Made by a program: the position numbers and the translations under genes
In this document: positions 1-8,939 of the stretch, one piece after another
How positions within the stretch are numbered: the stretch's first letter is position 1
Layout of the letters: every line of letters begins with the position of its first letter
Notes under the pieces: generated by a model
Seen by the model: the letters and a program-made list of their open reading frames with translations, nothing else
What the model was told of the DNA's origin: nothing
Database searches by the model: none
From: Paenibacillus_AB sp036577625
GTDB taxonomy: Bacteria; Bacillota; Bacilli; Paenibacillales; NBRC-103111
Assembly: GCF_036577625.1 (NCBI RefSeq)
Contig: NZ_JARBDC010000088.1
Coordinates: 202,417-266,416, forward strand
DNA: 64,000 nt
Direction: 5' to 3'

Positions 1-144
1 ATATTGAAACAGCATCCCTTCCGCATGGCGCTTCAGCCCGTGAAAATCGTAGCCCGGTCCGGTCACGACCTGGTGGCCGACCGTATAAATGCGCAGCAGT
101 CCGGGATTCGGATCGGTGTAGCGGAAACCGAACGAAGACAGCAC
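1..144 (-). CDS. AraC-family regulator, N-terminal part only (runs off left edge)
   Basis: The minus strand is open from about base 260 through base 1. It encodes a stretch resembling the cupin-like N-terminus of sugar-type AraC regulators (FRYTDPNPGLLRIYTVGHQ followed by VVTGPGYDFHGLKR and GMLFQY). I place the start at a GTG (142-144) because AAAGGGG lies nine bases upstream. No ATG or TTG start is available upstream in this frame. It lies just downstream of the alpha/beta hydrolase on the same strand, so the two may be co-transcribed. The C-terminal DNA-binding domain is outside the window. The family assignment rests on about 48 residues; the start is uncertain. Confidence 0.6.
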   Translation of the reverse strand, partial: MLSSFGFRYTDPNPGLLRIYTVGHQVVTGPGYDFHGLKRHAEGMLFQY

Positions 145-150
145 AATCTG

Positions 151-175
151 TTGCCCCTTTATGACGAAATACCGT
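151..175. repeat. Operator-like repeat, copy 1
   Basis: An 18-base run (154-171, CCCCTTTATGACGAAATA) is repeated exactly at 1286-1303. The match extends to about 25 bases with two differences. On the minus strand this copy contains the Shine-Dalgarno of the AraC gene, so a protein bound here could block its translation start or promoter. Confidence 0.55.
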
Positions 176-220
176 TGTCCTTGGAAAGAGCCTCCGGTAC
201 GAAAGCGGAACCTCGGAAGC

Positions 221-1120
221 TTAGAAGCTTTTTTGCAAGAAATCGTATCCTTGTTCGAGAACGTCCAGCGGCGGACGATGCCCGCTTGCATGATTGATGA
301 AAAGATACTGCGACGAATCGGTATAGCCGGCCCGCTTTATGAAGTCCAATGCATCTTCGTTGTCGTAAAGTCCCGCGATCAGAACAAACGGCTTAAGTCC
401 GCCAATGCGGAGCAGCTCCGCATGGTCCATATGGGCCGCTTTCAATTTATCGAGCTTTTCTCCCCAATACCAGGGTTCCGACCAATTCGTCCTATCCCAG
501 TCCATCCCGAAATCGCTGCATAGTATCGCTTTAATCCGGTTGTCCAAACACCCCGTGTATAAAGCCATTTTTCCTCCAAGCGAATGTCCGACTATACCGA
601 TACGCTCATTATCGACGCGAGGGTCGGAGCACAGGAGGTCCACCAGAAGCCGGGTATCCGCAATCAGCTTGCCAATGCCGGTCCACTCCGGATGATCCCG
701 TAGCAGGCTGTCGGCGGATAGCCGCCAACGCGAGAAATCTTGGCGTTCCAGGTCGAGGTCCCGGTAGGTCAGGTGATAGGCTTCCGCTGTGACGGCAACA
801 TATCCGCGGCGCACAAGATGCAGAGCCATCGAAACGCCGGGTTCGTCGGTCGGCTCGAGTGTGTCGAGGTTATACCCAGCCGCCCGGTCGGGGTAGTAAA
901 ACGGAACGACGACAGCCGGCAATTTTTCGTTGACGGTTTTCGGAAGCATCAATAATGTCTGTTGCACCGTACCCGGCCCGTTTGCTTGCTCGTACAACTC
1001 TCCGTCAAAATCGGGCGTCTCGAATTTGCGAATAAGCCGCAGATGACGCTTGTACTCATAGCGATCCGGCTTGCCGATCAGATCAAGCCATTTTCGAGTA
1101 AAGTCATTGAATTCGTTCAT
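221..1120 (-). CDS. alpha/beta hydrolase (dienelactone hydrolase / acetyl-esterase type)
   Basis: A 299-residue cytoplasmic protein with no signal peptide. The nucleophile elbow GHSLGG places the catalytic Ser at residue 180. A likely acid is Asp253 or Asp256 in GLYDNEDA, and a likely His is His281 in GHRPP near the C-terminus, giving a complete Ser-Asp-His triad. Members of this superfamily cleave acyl esters on sugars or small lactones; the substrate cannot be read from sequence. The start ATG has AAGGAGAACC upstream. It is divergent from the GH36 enzyme and followed by an AraC gene, so deacylation of a plant oligosaccharide is a plausible but inferred role. Confidence 0.8.
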   Translation of the reverse strand: MNEFNDFTRKWLDLIGKPDRYEYKRHLRLIRKFETPDFDGELYEQANGPGTVQQTLLMLPKTVNEKLPAVVVPFYYPDRAAGYNLDTLEPTDEPGVSMALHLVRRGYVAVTAEAYHLTYRDLDLERQDFSRWRLSADSLLRDHPEWTGIGKLIADTRLLVDLLCSDPRVDNERIGIVGHSLGGKMALYTGCLDNRIKAILCSDFGMDWDRTNWSEPWYWGEKLDKLKAAHMDHAELLRIGGLKPFVLIAGLYDNEDALDFIKRAGYTDSSQYLFINHASGHRPPLDVLEQGYDFLQKSF

Positions 1121-1392
1121 TTCGGTTCTCCTTGAACATTTATCCGGATAGAAGGACGTTTAACCTACCTTCAAAATCTAAATTCTCCAAAAGGAAGGCA
1201 AACCCCTCCTTGGCCGTCTGCTTTGGCCGACGCCGCCGAATAAACAAGCGATCACGCAGCGCTATCGTGTAATCGCAATATTTTACCCCTTTATGACGAA
1301 ATATCGTTCTCTTGCGCGCCCGATCGATGTTTCATACACTTGCTGTATGAAGGACGGCAACAATATTTTATCATAAAGGCGGGACAACGGTC
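1121..1392. promoter_or_regulatory. Divergent control region between hydrolase and GH36 gene
   Basis: No gene is visible in these 272 bases. They contain the second copy of the operator-like repeat (1283-1307). An inverted pair, CCTTTATGA at 1288-1296 and TCATAAAGG at 1371-1379, has its right arm running into the GH36 ribosome-binding site (AAAGGCGG). The local AraC protein is the obvious candidate to bind here, which is inference. Confidence 0.45.
1283..1307. repeat. Operator-like repeat, copy 2
   Basis: Second copy of the repeat seen at 151-175, with 18 consecutive identical bases (1286-1303). It sits in the divergent promoter region of the hydrolase and the GH36 enzyme, about 165 bases upstream of the hydrolase start. 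Confidence 0.55.
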
Positions 1393-3441
1393 ATGAAGCT
1401 CGAACCATCATTCCCCTGCTTTGCGGACGTTCGCGACGGCGTGCTGACCGTCGGCAATTCGCGGATCGAGCGCAAATGGGCGCTCCGGTCCGACGGCGTC
1501 TTTCCTTTATCCGTCTCGGACCGGCTTACCGGAACCGAATGGCTGGACCCGAAAGCGGCGGGCGCCGCTCCGGCGTTTCGGCATCCTGCACTGGCGGGCC
1601 CGCCGACGAATATCGACGTCGACCGGCAGCGAGTCGTCGCTAGCGGCCGCGTGCCGGAACATTTGCTCGTAACCGTTGCGGCCAAGTGCGGCCCGATCGA
1701 TGTCCGATGGCATATTCGCGTTTATCCGGACGCCCCGGTCATCCGCCAAACGTTATGGTACAAAGCATCCTCCGCCGAATCGGGCGGCGCCGACGAAGCG
1801 CGGCCGACAGGCGGGCCCGCCGCGAACGCCAAGCTGCCCGCGGACTATACGGACTATATTCCGCTCGCCGCACTGCACTGCCGCTGGAAGTCGGTTGCGC
1901 TGCTCGACGTGACGGATACCCACAACAATCTCGTCCGCGCCGAGGAAGGTCTGCTGTATACGGACAGCGAGAAGCGCTCGCAGGACGGCAATTTCTTGAC
2001 CGTCCACAACAATTTGACCAAGAACGGGCTGCTCCTCGTCAAAGAAAGCCCTACCGCCTTCGGTCAGTTGAACCGTGCGGCCGGCGACTATTATATCGCG
2101 GGCAAAGCATGCTGGGTGACCGGCTCCGGCGTCTCCGAGCGGGACCTCGAGCACGGGGAATGGGTCGAGTGCTACGGGAGCGCCGTCGGCTTGTATAGCG
2201 GCGGCGAGCTGGAGCAATGGCGGCTCATCCGGCGCTATTACGACTGCCTGGAAGCGCGCCGCCCCGAAAGCGACACGTTCGTCATGAGCAATACGTGGGG
2301 CGACCGCTCCCGCGACAGCCGGGTATCGGAATCGTTTATGCTGCAGGAACTCGAGCGGGCGGCCCGGCTCGGCGTCACCCACGTGCAGATCGACGACGGC
2401 TGGCAAAAGGGCGTGACGGCCAACTCGTTCATTACCGGCGGAACTTGGGCGGACTACTATTCGAAAGCGACCGATTTTTGGGACGTCCATCCCGAACGGT
2501 TTCCAAACGGTCTCGCTCCCGTCGTGAAGCGCGCGAAGGAGCTCGGCATCGAGCTCGGCCTCTGGTTTTCCCCCGACTCGACGAACGATTTCGCTTACTG
2601 GCGCCAAGATTTCGAGCTGCTGCGGAACATGTGGGACGAATTCGGCATCCGTTCGTTCAAGCTGGACGGCATCTCGATCGGCAGCAAGCTCGGGGAAGCG
2701 CGGTTTTTGCGCATGCTGGACGAAATGACGAAGCATACGTCGGGCGACGTCTACTTCAATCTCGATACGACGAACGGCCGGCGGCTCGGTTATGTGTACC
2801 ATACGACGGGCGGCTGCTTGTTTTTGGAAAACCGCTATTCCGATTTCAAAAGCTATTATCCGCATTGGACGCTGCGCAACCTGTGGATGCTCGCCCCGTA
2901 CGTCCCGGCGGGCAAGCTGCAAATGGAGTTTCTCAACCCGGCGCGCAATGCGGCGCTGTACGGCGACGACCCGTTATCGCCGGCGGCATGCGGCATCGCT
3001 TACGGCTTCGCGGCGACGATGTTCGCGAATCCGCTCGCCTGGATGGAGCTGTCGGGCTTGTCCGAGGACGACGCCCGGTCGCTCGAGCCGCTGGTCGCGC
3101 TGTTCAACCGGCTGAAGCCGGAGACGAGCCGCGGCCATGTGCTGCCGGTCGGCAGCGAGCCGTGCGGGACCGGCTGGACCGGGCTGCAGTGCGCCGTCGA
3201 TGAGCGCCAAGGTTATTTGCTCGCGTTCCGCGAATATACGGACGAAGCCGTCGGCTCGTTCCGGCTGTGGGGCGAACGCGGCGCGTCCTTGCGGCTCGAA
3301 TGCCTCGTCCGCTCGGAGGGGCGCGACCGGCTCGATTTCGCCGGCGACGCCGCCCTGCTGCAGCCGGACGGCGACGGCCGCATCGCCGTATCGCTCGGCC
3401 GCCCGCTGAGCTTCGGGCTGTACCGGTATACGCTCGCATGA
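1393..3441 (+). CDS. GH36-type alpha-galactosidase-like glycoside hydrolase
   Basis: A 682-residue protein without signal peptide, so probably intracellular. An N-terminal beta-sandwich region (about residues 1-290) precedes a (beta/alpha)8 barrel that carries the clan GH-D signatures IDDGWQ (333-338) and FKLDG (422-426). Asp425 is the expected nucleophile. Family members hydrolyse alpha-galactosides such as raffinose or melibiose, though the N-terminal half diverges from characterised melibiases, so alpha-N-acetylgalactosaminidase or a related activity is possible. The start ATG follows AAAGGCGG. It is the divergent partner of the esterase and AraC genes and probably under the same operator. 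The gene stands alone on the plus strand. Confidence 0.8.
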   Translation: MKLEPSFPCFADVRDGVLTVGNSRIERKWALRSDGVFPLSVSDRLTGTEWLDPKAAGAAPAFRHPALAGPPTNIDVDRQRVVASGRVPEHLLVTVAAKCGPIDVRWHIRVYPDAPVIRQTLWYKASSAESGGADEARPTGGPAANAKLPADYTDYIPLAALHCRWKSVALLDVTDTHNNLVRAEEGLLYTDSEKRSQDGNFLTVHNNLTKNGLLLVKESPTAFGQLNRAAGDYYIAGKACWVTGSGVSERDLEHGEWVECYGSAVGLYSGGELEQWRLIRRYYDCLEARRPESDTFVMSNTWGDRSRDSRVSESFMLQELERAARLGVTHVQIDDGWQKGVTANSFITGGTWADYYSKATDFWDVHPERFPNGLAPVVKRAKELGIELGLWFSPDSTNDFAYWRQDFELLRNMWDEFGIRSFKLDGISIGSKLGEARFLRMLDEMTKHTSGDVYFNLDTTNGRRLGYVYHTTGGCLFLENRYSDFKSYYPHWTLRNLWMLAPYVPAGKLQMEFLNPARNAALYGDDPLSPAACGIAYGFAATMFANPLAWMELSGLSEDDARSLEPLVALFNRLKPETSRGHVLPVGSEPCGTGWTGLQCAVDERQGYLLAFREYTDEAVGSFRLWGERGASLRLECLVRSEGRDRLDFAGDAALLQPDGDGRIAVSLGRPLSFGLYRYTLA

Positions 3442-3616
3442 CGGTTTAACCTTACCGTCGCTGACGGTACCGTTGCGTTCACGGCGCCGAGGCCGGATAC
3501 GTTATGATCTTGTATTGGAAATCTTCGCGGATACGCCGAAGCCGAAGGGCATACAACGCAACCTCCGCCATCCGTCCCGGTTCGATCGGAATCGGGGCGG
3601 ATTCGCTTCGCGTTTT

Positions 3617-3643
3617 CCCTCTCCCTCTCCCTCTCCTTCTCCC
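3617..3643. repeat. Low-complexity CCCTCT hexamer run
   Basis: About four tandem copies of a CCCTCT-like hexamer lie in the 3442-3657 gap between the GH36 gene and the SulP promoter. I see nothing else in that gap; a coding function is not indicated. Confidence 0.7.
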
Positions 3644-3657
3644 GATGCAATTAGGGG

Positions 3658-3687
3658 TAGACCGATTCCCGACCGACTGTGTATAAT
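3658..3687 (+). promoter_or_regulatory. Predicted SigA promoter of the SulP gene
   Basis: TATAAT (3682-3687) is preceded, with an 18-base spacer, by TAGACC (3658-3663), which matches TTGACA at four of six positions. Transcription would start near 3694 and give a leader of about 120 bases. Confidence 0.45.
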
Positions 3688-3702
3688 GATAAACGTTGAC
3701 TA

Positions 3703-3795
3703 TCGGACCCGACTTTTCTGAAAGTGGAAAGTCATTGTTTGAACGAAATTTATAGCGTTGGATCGGACCCGCGACTTTCTCCGGAGAGAGAAGTC
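3703..3795 (+). promoter_or_regulatory. Tandem-hairpin leader of the SulP gene
   Basis: Two copies of TCGGACCC (3703-3710 and 3763-3770), exactly 60 bases apart, each precede a hairpin. The first (3711-3733) pairs GACTTTTC with GGAAAGTC around a seven-base loop. The second (3773-3795) pairs GACTTTCTC with GAGAGAAGTC, with one bulged G. It does not match a riboswitch class I recognise and lacks a T-box. Confidence 0.35.
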
Positions 3796-3814
3796 CACCT
3801 AAAACAGAACGGGA

Positions 3815-5280
3815 GTGGATTGTTTTTTGCTGTACCGAAAACTGAAAAGCGATTGGCTGTTCAACGTTCATCGCGACGTGCTTTCCGGCATGACGGTCGC
3901 TCTGGCGCTCATCCCGGAGGCGATCGCCTTCTCCATTTTGGCGGGAGTCGACCCGATGGTCGGCTTGTACGCTTCGTTCTGCATCGCCGTGACGATTTCG
4001 TTCGTCGGCGGACGGATGGGAATGATCTCCGCAGCGACCGGGGCGATGGCTTCGCTGATGGGGCCGATTATCGCCGGCTACGGGATCGAATATTTGTTCG
4101 CCGCGACGATTATGACGGGCATCATTCAATACGTAATGGGCTTGCTCAAATTCGGGAAATTCATTACGTTCATCCCCCATTCCGTCGTGACCGGCTTCGT
4201 GAACGCGCTGGCCATCATTATCTTCATGGCGCAGCTTCCGAACTTCCGCGGGGCGAGCTGGCACATGTACGCGATGGTGGCGGCCACGTTGGCCGTCATT
4301 TACTTGCTGCCGCTGCTGACCAAAGCGGTTCCGTCCGCCCTCGTCGCCATTATCGTCATGACCGCTTTGTCGATGACGCTGCCTTTGGATCTGCGCACCG
4401 TCGGCGATATGGGGGAAATCAAGCAGGCGCTGCCGTTTTTCCATATTCCGGACATCGAGCTGTCCTTCGCGACGCTGGTGGGCCTGCTGCCGTTTTCGTT
4501 GGCGCTCGCCGTCGTCGGCCTGACGGAGTCGTTGATGACGGCGACGATCGTGGACGAAATGACCGATACGAAAAGCGAAAAAACAAAGAAGTGCGCGGCC
4601 AAGGCATCGCCAACATCGTCTCCGGCTTTTTCGGCGGTATGGCGGGCTGCGCGATGATCGGCCAAACGGTCATCAACGTCAAGTCCGGCGGAAGGTCGCG
4701 CCTGTCGACGTTCGTCGCCGGCGTCTTTTTGCTCGTGCTCATTCTGGCGCTCGGCGGCGTGGTGAAGCAAATTCCGATGGCCGCGCTCGTCGGCGTCATG
4801 ATTATGGTTTCGATCGGAACGTTCGACTGGGGCTCGGTGAGAACGATCCTGAACATTCCGCGCAGCGACGCGCTGGTCATGATCGTGACGGTAGCGATCG
4901 TCGTCGCGACCTCCGACCTGGCGATCGGCGTCGTATCCGGCGTCGTCTTAAGCGCCCTGATCTACGGCTGGAGAAGCGCGAAGATCGCGGCGAACGCCGT
5001 AGTCCAGCCGGACGGAACGAAGGTATACCGGATCACGGGCCAGCTGTTTTTCGGGACGATGTGGCATTTTGCCGATTTGTTCGATTACAAAAACGATCCC
5101 GAATCGGTCGTGATCGATTTTTCCGCGTCCCACGTTTGGGACCATTCGGCCGTGACGGCGATCGCGAAGGCGACGCTCAAGTACGAGAAGGCGGGCAAAC
5201 GGGCGGCGATCGTCGGCTTGAACGAGGAAAGCCGGAAGCTCGTCGAACAGGTCGGCCTCGCCGCCGCGTCGGGGCATTGA
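3815..5280 (+). pseudogene. SulP-family anion transporter with C-terminal STAS domain, frameshifted
   Basis: The first frame (GTG at 3815, or TTG at 3827) encodes SulP membrane segments, beginning WLFNVHRDVLSGMTVALALI and running through repeated hydrophobic helices to DEMTDTKSEK. The downstream frame continues the same protein from NKEVRGQGIANIVSGFFGG through the last membrane helices to a STAS domain (roughly the last 105 residues, ending at 5280). The switch falls in a run of six A residues at 4578-4583; one more A would restore a single protein of about 488 residues. SulP proteins move sulfate, bicarbonate or dicarboxylates with sodium or protons. Whether this is true inactivation or a homopolymer base-call error cannot be decided from sequence. 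Confidence 0.75.
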
Positions 5281-5371
5281 GGCGAAGCGGCGTGCCTGTT
5301 TGCCCGGACGGGCATGCCCCGCCTCGCTTGGGCCGGGAACCGGCGGGCCCGGTCCGCATGTCCGCCCGCGG

Positions 5372-5875
5372 CTACCGGCGGGCGCGTTTGCCCCACGGCT
5401 TGTAGACGGACAACAGAAACATGCCGGCCAGCGAAACGATTTGGAAGACGACGCCGGCGAACAAATAAACGCGGTTCGCCAAAAACGCCGGATCGTGCAG
5501 CGCGTCCATCCCGAGCCGGCCCGACAGGTCGGCCGCCTTCAGCGTCCAGACATAGATGCCGACCATGCCGATGCCGATCGCCGCGACCGTCAGCAGCTCC
5601 TTCGCGATGATCCAGTAATAGCGCAGCAGCCCCCAATGGGTCAGCACGGACAGCAGCACGCCGGTGACGACCGTACCGATCGTCGAGGCGCGAACCGACG
5701 AGCGGGCGAGCACGAGCATAACGGCGTAGCATGCTTGAAACAGCTCGGGGTTGCGCGTCCCCGCGGCCGTAATGTTCATGACGAGAAAGATGACCATGCT
5801 GCCGAGCATGATGGAGGCGAACAGCAGATGGACGGCCAGCAGCAGCTTTTTTTGCGAGTTTGTGATTTTATTCAC
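5372..5875 (-). CDS. DUF2269-like small integral membrane protein
   Basis: A 167-residue protein with four predicted membrane helices: about residues 10-35, 58-82, 90-112 and 135-160. It begins MNKITNSQKKLLLAVHLLFA. The layout resembles DUF2269-type predicted membrane proteins, whose function is unknown. It is the last gene of a minus-strand cluster, 40 bases after the response regulator, and may be read through from it. Its 3' end faces the SulP gene; the 91-base gap holds only GC-rich inverted repeats. Confidence 0.6.
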   Translation of the reverse strand: MNKITNSQKKLLLAVHLLFASIMLGSMVIFLVMNITAAGTRNPELFQACYAVMLVLARSSVRASTIGTVVTGVLLSVLTHWGLLRYYWIIAKELLTVAAIGIGMVGIYVWTLKAADLSGRLGMDALHDPAFLANRVYLFAGVVFQIVSLAGMFLLSVYKPWGKRARR

Positions 5876-5915
5876 ATAAATCCCTCCAACCGGGCGCGAA
5901 CCGGCTCTCCTCCCG

Positions 5916-6605
5916 TTACAGGTTGAACCGGTAGCCGACGCCCCAAATCGTTTCGATATATTGCGGCCTGGACGGATCGGACTCGATTTTTTCGCGCAGC
6001 TTGCTGATATGCACCGTTACGGTGGCGATATCGCCGAGCGAGTCGAAGCCCCATATTTTCTGAAACAGTTCGTCCTTCGTGAACACCCGGTTCGGATGCA
6101 TGACGAGAAACAGCAGCAGGTCGTACTCCTTGGACGTAAACGTCACCTCCGCTTCGTTCACGTATACGCGCCGGGACAGCTTGTCGATGCGGATGCCGCG
6201 CAGCCGGATTTCGTCCGGCTTCGGCTCGCCGCCGCCGACCAGCCGCTCGTAGCGGGCCAAATGCGCCTTCACCCTCGCCACCAGCTCGCCGAGGCCGAAC
6301 GGCTTGATGATGTAATCGTCCGCGCCGAGGCCGAAGCCGCGAATTTTATCGACCTCTTCCTTTTTCGCCGATACGATCAAAATCGGAACGTTCGACGCCT
6401 CTCGGACTTGGCGGCATATTTCGTACCCGTCCGTCTTCGGCAGCATCAGATCGAGGATGATGAGATCGTACCCGCCTTTTAACGCGAGCTCGAGCCCGAC
6501 GTCCCCGCTCGACGCGACATCGGTCCGGAATCCGCCGGCCTCCAAATAGTCGCGCTGCACTTCCGCAATGACCGGATCGTCTTCGATGATGAGCACTTTT
6601 TTCAT
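5916..6605 (-). CDS. OmpR/PhoB-family response regulator
   Basis: A 229-residue two-domain regulator. The receiver domain has the acidic pair at residues 9-10, phospho-acceptor Asp52 in LDLMLP and Lys101 in IIKPFG. The C-terminal winged helix (about 135-229) includes FTSKEYDLLLFLV and ends VWGVGYRFNL-like. I chose the internal ATG at 6603-6605 because it starts the canonical MKKVLIIEDD and overlaps the kinase stop codon by four bases (ATGA), a sign of translational coupling. It would bind promoters after phosphorylation by the adjacent kinase. The likely target is the adjacent exporter cluster, by analogy with antibiotic-sensing systems (inference). Confidence 0.93.
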   Translation of the reverse strand: MKKVLIIEDDPVIAEVQRDYLEAGGFRTDVASSGDVGLELALKGGYDLIILDLMLPKTDGYEICRQVREASNVPILIVSAKKEEVDKIRGFGLGADDYIIKPFGLGELVARVKAHLARYERLVGGGEPKPDEIRLRGIRIDKLSRRVYVNEAEVTFTSKEYDLLLFLVMHPNRVFTKDELFQKIWGFDSLGDIATVTVHISKLREKIESDPSRPQYIETIWGVGYRFNL

Positions 6606-8125
6606 CCTGGTTCTCCTCCCGTCCCGCTTTGCGGCGCTCTCGGCAGCGCGATCGCGATGACCGTCCCTTCGCCGGGGACGCTGTCCGCCCATACGCGCCC
6701 GTCGTGTTCCTCGACGATTTGCTTCACGATGGCGAGGCCGAGACCGCTCCCGCCTCCGTTGCCGGTTCGCGACGGGTCGGCCCGGTAAAACCGGTCGAAA
6801 ATGTGCGGCAGCGCCTCGGGCCCGATGCCCGCCCCGTTGTCGCGAATGCGCAGGATCGCCTCGTCCGGGGTGACGGACAGCTCGAAGCCGATTCGTTTCG
6901 GCCGCTTATCCAAATATTTGATGCTGTTGTCGACGACGTTTTGAATGACGCGGTGCAGCTTCTCGCGGTCCCCTCGCACGTAGACGCCGGACAGTCCCCC
7001 GGCCTCGACCGTAAATTCGATGTCCGCGTTTTGCGGCTGAAGCCGGAGCTCCTCCGCATGCTCCTCCGCGTACGCAACGAGCTCGAGCTTCTCGAAATGG
7101 AACGGAACCCGCTTCAAGTCGAGCTTCGAAAACAAAAACAGCTCGTCGATTTGCCGGTCCATGTCGGCCGCTTTTTTGGAAATCATCCGCATATATTTGT
7201 TCCGCTTCTCGGGCGTATCGGCAATGCCGTCGAGGATGCCCTCCACGCACCCTTTGATCGCCGTGATCGGCGTCTTCAAATCGTGCGAAATGCTCGACAG
7301 CAGCTCCTTGCGGTTTTCCTCGTACTGCAGCTGCAGGCCGATCGACCGCTTCAGGCGCGCCCGCATTTCTTCGAACGCCTCGGCGAGCTCCCCGAATTCG
7401 TCCTTGCGGGAGCTTAGCTGCACGCCGCGGTCGAGATCGCCGTCCTTGATTCGCTCCGCCGCGTCTTTCAGCGCGTACAGCGGCCGGATGAAGCTGCGCG
7501 AGACGAGCAGCGTCAGCACGCCGTTCGTCAGCACGAGGATGAGCAGAAGCGTGACGATGGCGACCGGAACGATTTTCGGAAACAAGCGGGCCATCGGGCT
7601 CATATCGGACAATACGTAGGCGGCGAGCCGGCTGCCGTCGGCGAACGTCCCCTCGTACCGCACGACCGAATAGTCCCGGTCGCCGGCCCGGAAAAAGATT
7701 TCGCCTCCCCGCCCTTCCGACCCGTGGTGCCCGCTCTCCCCCGAAGCTTCCAGCTGGGCGAAGTCGACGCCTTGGACGTACGACGATACGAACGTCGGCG
7801 TTCCGCCGCGCGCGACGACGAGGCCGGCCTTCAGCTCGTCGAGCCTTCGGCTCATCTCGTTCAGGAAGCCGCTATCGCTCAGCTTTTCCGGCTCGTATTC
7901 GGTCAAAAACTGAATGCCCGAAATCAGCACGTTCTTTTTCTCAAACTGTTGGTGAACGTAAGCAAGCCCTCTTCCGCCGACTTCCGTATCCCCGTAATAT
8001 TCCTTGATGCCCCGAATGTCGCGCATAAACACGGCATACAGCAGCATGATGCAGACGAAAAACAGCACGATCGGGATGAGCACCATGCCGAAATTGGACA
8101 GCAGCAGCTTTTTGCGGATCGACAT
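6602..8125 (-). CDS. Membrane sensor histidine kinase
   Basis: A 507-residue kinase. The first membrane helix spans about residues 10-33, an extracytoplasmic sensor loop about 34-184, and the second helix about 185-208. Then come a HAMP linker (about 208-262), a HisKA domain with His281 in SSISHDLKTPITAIKG, and a HATPase_c domain with an N box and GSGLGLAIV near the C-terminus. The start ATG follows GGGAGGG. It lies 61 bases after the permease gene and is coupled to the response regulator. The sensor loop of about 150 residues has no domain I recognise, so the stimulus is unknown. The context suggests sensing of an envelope-active compound or of the secreted protein encoded at the start of the cluster. 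Confidence 0.93.
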   Translation of the reverse strand: MSIRKKLLLSNFGMVLIPIVLFFVCIMLLYAVFMRDIRGIKEYYGDTEVGGRGLAYVHQQFEKKNVLISGIQFLTEYEPEKLSDSGFLNEMSRRLDELKAGLVVARGGTPTFVSSYVQGVDFAQLEASGESGHHGSEGRGGEIFFRAGDRDYSVVRYEGTFADGSRLAAYVLSDMSPMARLFPKIVPVAIVTLLLILVLTNGVLTLLVSRSFIRPLYALKDAAERIKDGDLDRGVQLSSRKDEFGELAEAFEEMRARLKRSIGLQLQYEENRKELLSSISHDLKTPITAIKGCVEGILDGIADTPEKRNKYMRMISKKAADMDRQIDELFLFSKLDLKRVPFHFEKLELVAYAEEHAEELRLQPQNADIEFTVEAGGLSGVYVRGDREKLHRVIQNVVDNSIKYLDKRPKRIGFELSVTPDEAILRIRDNGAGIGPEALPHIFDRFYRADPSRTGNGGGSGLGLAIVKQIVEEHDGRVWADSVPGEGTVIAIALPRAPQSGTGGEPG

Positions 8126-8186
8126 CGGCGTTCCCTCCCGTCGCAGGTTGATTGGACTGCGCTTATAGCGTCCGTGTCCGGTATCC

Positions 8187-8939
8187 CTAGAACGCTTTTT
8201 TCTCGAACAAATACCAGCCCGCCGTATAGCTTATCATACAACTCGCGAGCAAAAAAACAAAAATTTGCAGCAGCTTGCCGGAGGCGACGGCGCCGCCGAC
8301 CCACAGCGAATGCCAGTCGGCATACGTCACGAACGACCAGGCGGCCGCTTCCGGGAAAAAGAACGGCAGCAGCTTTGCGCCGGCGTACAAGACGACGCAC
8401 AGGGCGAGCGTGCCGACGCCGCTGCGCAGCCATTGCGCCACGAACGCGGCGGCCGTCCCGATCGCGGCCATCGCCACGAAGGCGGCGGCATAGGCGACGA
8501 TCGAGTCCGGCAGCCCGGCCAGCGCCGCTCCGCCGTCCAGGACGAGCGCGGCGGCGGTCGAGACGAGCCAGACGACGGCGAGCAGCGCCGCGGCGTACAG
8601 CAGCAGCGCCGCCACCTTGGAGGCGAACGCCTTCGCCCGCGATATCGGCCGCAGCAGCACGAGCTTGATCGTTCGGTCGGCGTATTCGCCGGAAAACGAC
8701 TCGGCGGCGGCCATAAACAGAAACAGCGGCAGCAGGGCGGTCGCGAACAGATCGAGCATCAGCTGCGGGAAATCGCGCAGCGGCCCGAGACCGATGCCGG
8801 TGCGCAATCGGCCGAGCAGAAGCGCCGCCGCGACCGGCACGAGCGCGGTCAGCGCGACGGCCAGCTTCGTCTTCGTCTGCGCCAGCAGCTTGATCGTTTC
8901 GTTGTGCGCGTTCGCGTACAGGCTATACCACTCCGACAT
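8187..8939 (-). CDS. ABC-2 type exporter permease
   Basis: A 250-residue membrane protein with about six hydrophobic helices and a short cytoplasmic N-terminus (MSEWYSLYANAHNETIKLLA). It shows the typical ABC-2 arrangement, in which a helix region is followed by a Ser-Glu-Tyr-Asp cytoplasmic motif (FSGEYADRTIKLVLLRPISR). The start codon lies inside the end of the ATPase gene (17-base overlap), so the two are co-translated as an exporter. The exported substrate is unknown; related exporters remove peptides or antibiotics. Confidence 0.85.
   Translation of the reverse strand: MSEWYSLYANAHNETIKLLAQTKTKLAVALTALVPVAAALLLGRLRTGIGLGPLRDFPQLMLDLFATALLPLFLFMAAAESFSGEYADRTIKLVLLRPISRAKAFASKVAALLLYAAALLAVVWLVSTAAALVLDGGAALAGLPDSIVAYAAAFVAMAAIGTAAAFVAQWLRSGVGTLALCVVLYAGAKLLPFFFPEAAAWSFVTYADWHSLWVGGAVASGKLLQIFVFLLASCMISYTAGWYLFEKKAF

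Noticed and set aside
1753..2922. Long minus-strand open frame (389 codons) inside the GH36 gene
   Set aside because: Arg/Pro/Ala-rich shadow of GC-rich coding DNA; it has no domain or ribosome-binding site, while the plus strand has GH36 motifs.
3703..3795. T-box or known sulfur-responsive riboswitch
   Set aside because: No T-box sequence and no SAM riboswitch core; only two repeated hairpins are visible.
4578..4584. Programmed -1 ribosomal frameshift in SulP (AAAAAAC)
   Set aside because: The heptamer is out of phase with the zero frame (GAA AAA ACA), and no pseudoknot or reason for regulation is evident; a simple indel is more likely.
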